Below are positions 45,163 through 55,654 of a stretch of DNA of 64,000 bases, one piece after another (the stretch's first letter is position 1; each line of letters begins with the position of its first letter). The notes under the pieces are model-generated. The model was not told the DNA's origin. It saw only the letters and a program-made list of their open reading frames with translations, and did not search any database. The DNA is taken from NCBI GenBank assembly GCA_027924645.1, contig BSBN01000213.1, positions 36,024,501 to 36,088,500 of the forward strand, given 5' to 3'. Origin of the DNA: Cunninghamia lanceolata (lineage: Eukaryota > Streptophyta > Pinopsida > Cupressales > Cupressaceae). A program made the position numbers and the translations under genes.

Positions 45163-46346
45163 CAAGCTCTATTGCTTATGATTTTTAAATTGAGCAAATG
45201 GATGTTAATACTACATTTTTGCATGGAGATCTGAAAGAAGAACTTTATATGCAATATCCTAAAGGTTTTGAGGTAAAAGGAAAATAGCACTTGGTTTCCA
45301 TATTAAAATGGTCTCTTATGGTTTGAAACAATAACCCCATATATGGTATCAAAAATTTAATTCTTTTGTTGACTATAAGTTTTGTGAGAAGCAAAGGGGA
45401 TCATTGTGTTTACACTAGACGTATTGATGATCATATACTAATTGTTGCCTTGTATGTGGATGACATGATCATATACAAAGTATGTGAATACTATTTTTCA
45501 CATATTTAATATGTAGGACTATAAACCAATTAGAATTCCTTTACCAATTGGCACTAAGCTTACATTAGATATGTGTCCCAAGTTCCAAGATGATTTTGAG
45601 GATATGTCTAACATGGCATATGCTAGTGTAGAAAGAAGTTTGATGTATGCAATGGTTTTCACTAGGCCAAATATTTCCCAAGCAATGGGAGTATTAAGTA
45701 GGTTTATGTCTAACCCCATTAGAGAGAATTGGAATTATGTGAAGATGGTGTTAAGCTATTTATATGGTACTTCTGATTATTATTTGGTTTATTCTGGTAC
45801 TAACAATGTGGATTAGACATTAGACATATAGGGTTTTGTTGATGCAGATTGGGTAGATGACTTGGATAGTTGAAGGTCCACTAATGGGTATGTATTTACT
45901 CTGTTTGGAGATGTGAGTTGGATGAGTAAGAGGCAACCCATGGTTTCTTTATCTACTACTGAAGCAGAGTATATGGTTCCTACCCATGTCTCTGAGGAAG
46001 CAGTATGGTTACAAATATTGTGTAATGTATTGGTTTTGATTATAGGATAATTCATATTGGTTGTGATAGCTAGAGTACAATCTATTTAGCTAAGAATCCT
46101 ATGTATCATGCTCCAACTAAGCATGTGGATGTTTAGTATCACTTGGTTCAAGAAATGGTTGCAAATGGATAGATTGAGTTGAAGAATGTTAAAACTCAAA
46201 AGAATATTGGAGATTATTTTACCAAACTTGTGAGCATAGAAAAGTTCACTTGGTGCAAGGAGGCCATGGGCCCTGTTTCTTGCACCTTGTTGATTTATGT
46301 TTTCCAATTGATGTATTTACAATGCATATGATGTCTAGTGGGAGAG
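45163..46346 (+). pseudogene. Ty1/copia pol, right part (RT and RNase H)
   Basis: Continuation of the RT broken at 26818: [20 protein letters not shown] near 45200, then YVDDM (catalytic box LYVDDMII) near 45460. RNase H blocks follow: FVDADWVDDLD near 45840, [20 protein letters not shown] near 45890, and LSTTEAEYM near 45955. The C-terminus reads NIGDYFTKLVS near 46210. Stops and frameshifts are scattered through it. The purine tract at 46338-46346 leads directly into the LTR. Confidence 0.9.
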
Positions 46347-46723
46347 TGTTAGGATTATGGTGCAATCAACCTTATAAATCTGATATATTTAATTACTCTT
46401 AACATTATTTTGTAAACACATTCCATAAGGGATGAAGGTTCCAATGACTACAGTAATTATTTAATTACAGTGATGGTGATTTATGTTATCTTACCTTGAG
46501 ATAGTAAATTGGTAAATGTGGGGCGTCCAAGTTTATTAATGGTTTATGACAAGTGTAAGAGCATCTACTAATATTAGTGTCTTACATGTTGTAAGGAATC
46601 AACTATAATTGGACCGTTATCACAGAGCATCTTATGACAACCTGTAAGAAGGTGTAAGAGGCTACATTTAGCTTATTATTGACTTTTCTAAAGGTGGGCA
46701 TGAGATTTTTTCTATCTTGGGTG
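46347..46723 (+). repeat. 3' LTR (partial) of the second copia element
   Basis: Starts TGTTAGGATTATGGTG like the LTR at 81, and stays recognisably similar for about 100 bp before diverging. It is interrupted at 46723 by the LTR of the next element. Confidence 0.72.
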
Positions 46724-46895
46724 TGATGAGCACACGGTGATACTGAGAGGGGTGAATCAGTATCTAACAAACTTTTAATTTTCAACTTAATCAATCACAA
46801 TAAATCAAACGTGTAAGATCTAGAAATTATGTACATAGAGAGAACACACAATTTTACGTGGAAACCCTTGAGGGAGAAAACCACCAAAAATATTG

Positions 46896-46936
<41 letters not shown>

Positions 46937-48513
46937 ATCTTCTCTAGGCACGAACCTACTTCTCTTGCAACTCTTCTTTTGTGAGCACCAACCCACTTCT
47001 CTTTTAATTCTTCTTATGTGAGCACCAACCCACTGGAGACACCAATCCCTTCCTGTAGAATTTGTAGGAACCAACCCTCACAACTGAGCACCAACTCAGT
47101 AAGACATCAATCTTTAGGCACCAACCTACGAATTCTTCAATGGATAATATCATTCTCCTTTATTCACAATCTGATTACAAATTCTAATTTTGTATGATGT
47201 AAGTCTTTCCTTTTCAAATCAGGTTCACACACATATACTTTCTTCCCTCACAAATATGATCACACACTTTCTTCCTCACAAATCTGATCAAAATAATGCA
47301 CAACTCTGTTACATAAAACTAATCATAATCATGACAACATCTTCATACAAATTTTTCTCATATCATCATACTCTAATCTCTTAGCAATTTGCTCTTAGTC
47401 TTCTCATATATTCTTCAAATATAGTTTCAATTATCATTCATACATGGCAGCATATATTCTTCAAAATACATCTGAATTGCACTTCATTTTCTGCTCTTTT
47501 TCATTCTTCTAACTCTACTCTTATCTCAAAAAATATTTCATTTAAATTGCTTGTACTCTAAGTACTCATTCTTCCCTTCTTTATAACTTCTTAAACAAGG
47601 CGTTCTCTTATGAATGGACGTGTCTATTTCCAAAAGGAGCATCTCTTCACTTTAATCACAACACTTCAAAAATAATATTTATCTTCATAAAATAGATCAG
47701 TGCACACTCATATCTAATCACTTCCTTCCATAATAAATCGTCACTATCCTTATGTATTTGGAATTGCACCTCTTTGTATGTCTAAATTACACCTCTTATT
47801 ATGTCTTGATCACACTCTTTTTAATTTATAAATTGCATTTGCTTTTTTAAATAAGACATTTGTCTTATATGTGTAGGGCACTCTACGTAATGAGGAGGTT
47901 GGCTTCAATTTTTACTTCATACTAATACTTGATTGCTTCTCTATTATATATCATAATCTCTCCTTTAAATGATCACACTTTATACTTCATACATTTTTTC
48001 TTATATATGGAGCACTCCAAACATAGAGGTCGGTCATCTAATATATTATTTATTTTACACTTTTAAACTTCTTCATTTGAGTTAGCCTCCAGTTAATTTG
48101 ATTTCATTTGAGTCAACACTCCAAACATAGAGGATTCTTTCTTTATATAATTTTATTTCATTTAAAATTCCTTTTATCTCTTCAATCTAACTTCCTTATG
48201 AGAGACGACTACTCCATAAGGTATGTATGCCTTATGAGTAGAGTGCTGCCATACATTTGAAGTCGACCAATAAGAGTATAAAGAAGATATAATGAATGCT
48301 TCAAAGATGATTTAGTGGTCTTTGGCCTTAGATAATTTATTTGACATTAATGAGAACTTTCCAACAATCTCTTCATTCTTCTTTTGACATCAATTAACAA
48401 CCTCATTGAATACATCATAACAATCTTGCCAATAGTCTTGTCCATACACTTTTGACATCAATGAAAATGATCTTGCATATGCACCTTTGACATCAATGAC
48501 AACATTTTTAACA
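46724..48513 (-). repeat. 3' LTR of the copia-like element
   Basis: About 1790 bp. On the minus strand it starts TGTTAAAAATG after the purine tract and ends CTCATCA at 46724. It is collinear with 60772-62495. It contains a (TA)n run at 46899-46934 that the other LTR lacks. Confidence 0.88.
46899..46934. repeat. (TA)n microsatellite in LTR
   Basis: About 18 TA units; the corresponding place in the sister LTR (near 60950-60958) has only about three to four. Confidence 0.93.
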
Positions 48514-49382
48514 ATATCCCCCTTTGTCATTGATGGAAACACAAACATAATTATCTCCTTTTATATTCCTCCCCTTTACTTTATCTCTCCCCCATTGACA
48601 TCAATGGCAAATGGATGTATGATGTGATTCTTTCTGTTATGCTCCCCCTGTCTATAAGGCTCCCCCTTTGTCTCTATGTCACTTGGGTGATATGCTTCCT
48701 CTATATTTGTCCAAAAATAATTTGGATGATCTTCTTAAGTTTAAAAAAATTAGGAACTTGTTTTGTTATCCCATCATTCACTATGCATCTTACAAGATGG
48801 AAAATGGCTTCAACTCTTCACACAAGAATCCCCTTTGGATCATTCTCATCCTCTGTCAGGTTTTCAGAAATCTCTCTCATCAATTTTAGTCTTACGGACA
48901 TCTCCACAACTTTCTTCTTCATATCTTCTCGCATCATAAAAAGTTGAAAATTTGTGATCCTCATTCCTACTCTCACTCATAGCATATTTATCATGATTTC
49001 TTTCTTTTTTTATTGTCTCAAGATTTTCTAGGCTCTTTCTTATCTTGAGATTAATTTTCCTTCACTTCATTATATGGTACCTTTCTAATATGTAGTCTGC
49101 TACTACCATATCATTCTCTTTCTCTAATAATTCTCGCCCTTTGATCAATGAAAATGAAATGCTCATATAGAATATGCCTTAGCTGATCTAGCTTGAATTG
49201 TCTTCTCCATGGAGCTAAGATAATGCAATGGTTAGCTCCCCCTGAACTCATACTTCTCCTTATGGACTAGGTGATACCGCTTGTGTATGAAGTGTAGTTT
49301 CCACAAGCATACATTTTTTTTCTCTTTCCCTCGTTTCCTTCTCCATACTTTTGTATTTTCTTCATTTTAGTCATTCACAGAT
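48514..49382 (-). other. 3' internal remnant of the copia-like element
   Basis: Minus-strand untranslated DNA with several purine-rich GGGGGAGC tracts (complements of CTCCCCCT at 48640-48670), typical of the region before the 3' LTR. No coding frame is convincing. Confidence 0.55.
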
Positions 49383-49610
49383 TGTCAGCAATTTAATTTG
49401 CACCTTTCATTGCAACACAAAATGGAACAGCATGTACAGTAGAATTGCTTTTTGAATTAGGAGGGGAAGCTCCCTCAAACAAGAAATTTTAAAAGACAAT
49501 ATGAGTAACCTATCTTTTTTGTTTCTCAGAGGCACGAGCACAAGGCAATTCAAGCTCTTCTGCAATCCTATAAGAAGTTTTTCAAGTACTGCAAAAGAAT
49601 AATTTAATCT

Positions 49611-49659
<49 letters not shown>

Positions 49660-52322
49660 ATACTTTCTTCAATTAAATCAAGATATTGAAGAAGGCACAT
49701 GAACATAGACGAGCTGATTTTAAAGGAAACACAAAGAACAAAGGAAGATCGAAGATGAATGTTTATGCATAAAATCACAGACATTCACTTCTAACCTCAC
49801 CAATATAGAGCTTGTGGAAAGTTAAAGCATACATCTATCTTCAAAGCGATAAATTGCACAACACATCTTGAGCAATAAAATGAGAGCAATAAAAGCTTTA
49901 GCATTTACCATCTAGAAATTAAGTGTGTAGAATACACTTATTTATACCCTAAAACAAAAGGTGCATGAAATAGAAAAGAAAAGTTAAACTCATACTCTTC
50001 AACCTAACCCTAATGATGTATGCAAACATGCAAGCTTATTAGCATTTAAAAATATAAATTAAGTCTCATGTAATTCAATTAACTAAACTTGCATGTTATT
50101 ACAAAAAGAGTTCCACAAATAGATATTTTGCATGACTTCTAAACCAAATCTAAAATTAAATATATCTTTGAAAAGAAAAGTCAGTTCTCAAAATAGAATC
50201 TTCTTTGGAAATCCCTCCAGTTGCTCAAAATAGATTTTCTTACAAACTCTAAAAAATGGCTAAGTCTGAGGATTGAGATTTTGCTCAAATTCATCAACTT
50301 TGGCCTCCTCTGGAATAATGATAGAGTCAAGGTGCACAGTCTTCATTTGTAGGATGACACTCACATCTTATATTATCTTTGAGAGATCCAAATACTCCTT
50401 TTCCGCCTTGTATGAGTGTACTTTGTTGTTGTCTTGCGCTATATGATGCAAAATCAGACCTTCCCTTGCCCGTAGTTATAAAAATCTAAGCTTTTTCACT
50501 ACCAAACTCAAAAATTTTGAAAAAAAGTGAATATTTTGACCTTGGGAAGTGAAATTTCTGAGTTTCTTCTACAAATTTGCCCCCCTAGAAATGGATGTAA
50601 AGGTTGATTTGAAATGTTTTTAGGTGCTGGGAAAGCACAAAAACACTAAAAATGATACTTTTAGGTCAAAATCTTGCCCTAGAGGGTGGTTGGAACTACT
50701 TTAAAATGGAAGAAAAATGACTAAAAAAGTCTGATTTTTGACCGTTTGAATGATGCCCTTGCACTTTGTGATTAATTTCCTTCAAAACTCCCTTTAAACT
50801 TGACCTTTTGATGCTAAAAAACAATGAAATTTGTCTTCTTTCAAGCTGGACCTGCACAAAAATGGAAGCTTTTCTCCAAAATATCTTCAAAATCCACCTC
50901 TATATGGCTGGGAATGATAAAAAATACCTCCTTCTCTACTGTAGCAATGCAAAACCAGCTCCAATCTCCAAAAATATGAGCCTCTATGGCAATAATGCAT
51001 TAACAAATGAAGTGCTACCCTTATAAGCTCTCGAATATGCTTTTATTCTAAAAATAAGAGTGCTTTTATTTGCCCTAGGCATGCAAGAATCAATGGTGGA
51101 GTTGGAATGAAGTTACATCTTCTATTTATATGCAAAAAGGCATGCAATACATCAAGATTTGCGTCCCAATTTGAGAGGGTCAACCAAGCTTTAAATAGTT
51201 TTTTGTTTGCATGAAACAAAGTTTATAATTAGTGCTAAAAATGCATTTTGGCCTTGGCAGATGCCCTTAGGCACGCACGCCAATGGAGAAGTGTGTTAGT
51301 TGCATTGGCACCTACTTGAAAAAGACTTGAAGTCTTTTGCCTTGCCTTTGGTTATCCCTTGGTTTTTTTGGCGCCCTTCCTTTGGCATGATCCTCTATCT
51401 TCAATGGTAGAAATAGAATCTGAAAGGCACGCTTTCTCTTTTCACAAAGTGTTTATCAAAAGTAGTCAAAGACCTTTATGATGTTTTGGCAGCAACAGAA
51501 TCTCAAAAGAGTACCTCTTCTTCTTTGCAAAAAAATGACTAAGTGTTTTGATGAATGATTTTTAACTTTTATGAGTCTTTGGCAGAAGCGCGCTTGGCTT
51601 GGCATGCTTCCTCTTTTTGCAATATGCTTTTTCTACTTCCTTTCGCTTTTCCTTTGACTTTCCTTTGATTTTCCTTGAGATTGGCATGTGCGCATGAGGC
51701 AAGGTGCTCTTCCTTCAACCACTTGCAAAGACAAAATAACTTAGTGTTCTGGAAAGCTCCTTTTATGGCTAAGGTAGAGGAGTGCTTGGAATGGTACGCT
51801 TTCTCCTTGGGAAACACACTTTTTTCAAAAGTGAAAATTTTCCTCATGTTTGAAACTTAGTATTTCTTTCCATCTACCTCAAAGATTTTTGCCAAGCATT
51901 TTAATTTTTTAAAATTTGGTGATCTTCTTTAGGCACGCCTAGGCTTAGGCATGTGCGCCATGAGCCCAATGCACCAAAAATGCCTTAGAAATTTTTTGAG
52001 ATTTTTGACTTTTGATGAAATCTTCACTTTCGCTCTTTGACTTGTTTGGCCTTTCCTCTATGCCTTTCGCCATTCTTTAGCAATGCTTCTGTCTTCAACT
52101 TGATGATTCTGACCTTCACCTTTTGATGACCTTCCATAGCCTTAGCCATTTTGGCTTCTTGAAATTTCAATTTGATCTTGACATCCTTCAATGTACTTTG
52201 ATATATATTGGATCTACAGGGTTAGAAGAAAATGATAAGGCAACACAATGCTTGGGATGTGGGTTTGACATTATTTTGGGATGTTTGTATACATAGACAA
52301 AAATTTTCGTATGGGTACAATA
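49383..52322 (-). repeat. 3' LTR of non-autonomous Ty3-type element
   Basis: About 2.94 kb, collinear with 55655-58558. The (CA)n run at 49613-49657 is expanded relative to the sister LTR. Short frames at 50696-50890, 51569-51847 and on the plus strand recur in the sister LTR and are not genes. Confidence 0.9.
49613..49657. repeat. (AC)n microsatellite in LTR
   Basis: About 22 AC units; the sister LTR has about four at 55885-55892. Confidence 0.95.
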
Positions 52323-52344
52323 ATTAGCTCTGTCTGGCGGCCAT

Positions 52345-52427
52345 GGTGTATACTTGCGGCATAGGAGGACCTCAGAATCTCTAGTTTTCAACATAGACTA
52401 GTGTCTTATCCATTAGGTAATAGAGTC
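52345..52427 (-). other. tRNA-Arg-like relic
   Basis: From 52427 the minus strand reads GACTCTATTACCTAATGGAT, AAGACACTAGTCTATG, then CTAGAGATTCTGAGG. This resembles the start, D arm, anticodon stem (CTAGT/ACTAG) and variable arm of a plant tRNA-Arg. The anticodon loop is too long and the T arm and acceptor 3' strand are not recognisable, so it is no functional tRNA. It could be a tRNA pseudogene or the head of a tRNA-derived element. Confidence 0.35.
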
Positions 52428-52833
52428 AGCATACTTTCCTAAATCACCTAAAAGTGGAACTCTGGTCTACCTAATGGGACACAACAGTTAAATGATATAT
52501 AACTGGGAAAAACAATACTACATAACGAATACATTATGGAAAGGGGAAACACAATACAAAACAATTTGAGACACAAAACACTCTTTTTCGAGTGAGGATA
52601 AGGAAAATGAAAAAATAATTACACTAACCATCAACAAGTTTAGAAAAATAAGAACCTCTCCTCCTGAGCTGGGAAATTTGTCTTGGAAACACAGAGTCTT
52701 TCTTCCTCTACAACACCTTCTCGAAGAGCCATGATTCTGGTGGGTAGACATGATCATGTCATGAGAAGTTCATAATGAATTGATTGACATGCATTAACTC
52801 TGGTTGATCATCTTCTTCTGCAACGAAAAACCT

Positions 52834-54462
52834 CTACAACAGGTGAAGGTACAGAACCTCCTCTTGAAGGTATGAAGCAAGGTTCTGTGGGCAAAGTATG
52901 CTTGTGGGAATGGTAACCACCACATATAAAACTTGATGTTCTTCATCCATGTCTTCAACATACGCAACCTTGAACTCAGTCAATGTATCATCCTCTGGAA
53001 AAGGTTGGAGTTGTTCATATAAAATTTCCATCACTAGTTCTTGAGTTACAAGATCCACAACTGTCATCAATAGTTTATATAATGATTCAGGTACTTCTTC
53101 ATGATCCTCTTCAACTATGTCTTCATCTATCCAATCCTTAGAATCAAAATATGATAGATCATCAAAGTCTGAGTCATCCAGCACCTGATCATCATAAGAT
53201 TACACATGCTGAATAAAGTCTTCTCCTAGTAGCTCGCCCTGCCATCCATCATCTTGAGTCTCACCAACTTCCATAGAGCAAACACCTTCAATGAATGTAT
53301 CCTTAATTGGTAATATCTCATTTTTAGCAATCATACACCTTTCTTCTTCTAAAATGCATGCAGGATCAAGGATGGATTCTTCTAAACTTTGTGTTTCTTC
53401 TTGTTGTGCTTGACTGAACTCACATACGACATATCTCACCACACACTTGTCAAGAATTTTTTATTTCTCCATATGGTTCGCTTCAGTGACCAACACCGAA
53501 TATTCCATGAGCTTATCTTCTCCATGAGCTTCTTCACATGTTATATCTTGTGTTGATTTTATCATATATGTGATGTCTTTTTCTTGTATAGGTGCATGGA
53601 TAACCTCGAAAGGCATAGCATTATCCTTTTCTAAATGATGCAGAAAACTATCAAGATCTGGCAAAGATCCTTCCATATGGTCTTCTAATTTGACAAGTGC
53701 CTCCAATGATGAATCATTTTCAACATGAAAATTTTTCTCTTTCTCTAGCTGCAATGCTTATTTGATGTCTTGAGTGAAAACACCAACTCCTGATGACTAG
53801 ACCTTGGTCTCTTCTCCTAACCTCAACTGAGATTGTTGATCATTAGCACTTGTAGAAACTTCTATCTTTAGAGCTAAAAAGTCTTCAAAAAGAAAATCTC
53901 GGTCACCTCCATTGATTGCATCAAACATAGGTTCTTCAAACCACCCTTCAAAAGAAGATAAGAACAAATTGGATTCACCATTTCTCTCTATGATTTCCTT
54001 GCAACTCTGATCCTGAGAGGTTTGTCGCACTTCTTCATCCTCAGAGAAAATATGCAGCACTTGCATTACATCAGGTTCCTCTTCTATCAACAATCCTTCT
54101 TCAACCTCAAAACATGGGCACAATATAGGCAAGACTTTAGCTTCTAATTCTTGTTCCATTTCTAGATCTTGACTATGTAAACACATGTGGTCATTTGAAA
54201 AATGATTATGAAAATCATTCCTTTGGATATTCAATTTATACTGGGTAAATCCCATCACAGAGCTGCCATCAGATTCATCAAAAAGGTGTTCAGGACCATC
54301 TGATAATCCTTGATTTTCACTTGAATTTTTTAACATCTGCATGAATCTTCTCATCTTAGGGAAATTTTCTCCATCATGTTGGTTTGTGGTATGAAGCAAG
54401 CAATAGATTTGTATCGTAGAAGACACATCTACCTTTTGACACGCATGTGCTACTTTACACAT
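52834..54462 (-). pseudogene. Acidic region downstream of gag, unknown function
   Basis: Long minus-strand frames (54462-53797, 53754-53461, 53442-53200 and 53184-52834) follow one another with single stops, and probably formed one ORF. The product is strongly acidic (Asp/Glu with Leu, Phe and Gln), with phrases such as EEEPDVMQVLHIFSEDEE and DWIDEDIVEEDHEEVPESL, and no domain I know. It occupies the place where an autonomous element would have pol. Confidence 0.5.
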
Positions 54463-54589
54463 AGGTGAAACAGGTTGATCACTAACATAGTTAATGAGAG
54501 AATCTTGTTTATTTGAAGGAGATGGAACTCACCGAAGCGGTACAATGTTCAAGGGTGCTGATGGCTTGATTGAATCTCTCTGGATCTTT

Positions 54590-55230
54590 CATGAAGTGAT
54601 CATATGATCCTCTAATTCAACAACATACTCCTGAGCTTCTTGCAATTTTGTAGCGTGTCTTTGCTTGAGATAGAAAGACACTTCTAGTGATTGTGCACTT
54701 GTGAATCAACTTACAAGGATTTTTGACAAAGGATTCAGGGTGTTTACGACTTTTCCATCTAGACAGTTGAATTTGGCCATGAACTCTCGCATCGAATCAC
54801 TTATGTCTTTCTTGATGTTTGATAGTTGTGAAAATAAGACATGGTTGTCTTCTGTAGGCTTGAAATGAGAAAGAAATTTCTCGCTCATGGACTCCTAACT
54901 CATGATTGAACTAGCAGCAAGGTGATTAAAGCAATCAGCTATAGTGCCTCGCAAGCTCTCTACAAATAAGCAAATTGCAACATCTTTATGTACAATGTTG
55001 AGAATCCCACAAGCAATGGTGAAGGTAGAAATGTGCTCATCAAAATGTTGTTGGCCATCACCATGAAACTTAGGAAAAATTTTCCTTGATCCTTTAGGAA
55101 GTTCATGGTTGCCGGTGAGAGCTAGAGGACCAATAGTATCTCCCCACGGCAAAGGAGGTGCACGCCCTCGGTTGTCATTGTTGTTGTTGTTGTGATTGTT
55201 GTTCCCTTCCACACCATTGTTATCATCCAT
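54590..55230 (-). pseudogene. Ty3-type gag core
   Basis: The ATG at 55230 opens an Asn-rich leader followed by KIFPKFHGDGQQHFDEHIST, then LNIVHKDVAICLFVESLRG. After an in-frame stop near 54895 come SEKFLSHFKPTEDNHVLF and DSMREFMAKFNCL. This is the retrotransposon gag core (capsid-like) that assembles the virus-like particle. The frame is readable to about 54600 (SLEVSFYLKQ) with two stops. The start follows the primer-binding site and leader by about 420 bp. Confidence 0.82.
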
Positions 55231-55632
55231 TGCTTCTCTTAATAGATCTGGTACGGCAGGATTTGTAGAGGATGAGCCTTTATCGTTTGGAGAATCAAAT
55301 GCTTGAAAGAATGGATCAACAAGTCCATCTCTCCTTTGTGATCTTCTTTAGACTTTGTAAGCCAAAATTGATTAATCCCACACAGGAGGAGGCAACACTA
55401 GTCTTCCTATTACAAGATCTACCTTTCTTTCTTCTTCATCAAGTATAGTAGCTACGAATCTCCAATGTGCAGAATCTTCCCTTTCAATGAAGATGAATCG
55501 CCTTAGGCTATCAACAATGTCTTCTTACTCCTGTTGAACTAAATTTAGATGTGGCTACCAAATAGGTGCAATAGGATGCCAAATGGTCATCTATATGAAA
55601 ATAGAGCATTAAGTTGAAGTAATTTTCTCGTG

Positions 55633-55654
55633 CCCCATGGTGGGCACCGAAAAT
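55633..55654 (-). other. Primer-binding site of non-autonomous Ty3-type element
   Basis: ATTTTCGGTGCCCACCATGG immediately follows the LTR's terminal CTAACA on the minus strand. Confidence 0.82.

Noticed and set aside
45571..45816. A short separate gene (81 codons)
   Set aside because: It is an unbroken piece of copia RT/RNase H, part of the pseudogene at 45163-46346.
49407..49784. 125-codon minus-strand ORF in an LTR
   Set aside because: It spans the (AC)n microsatellite and is not preserved in the sister LTR.
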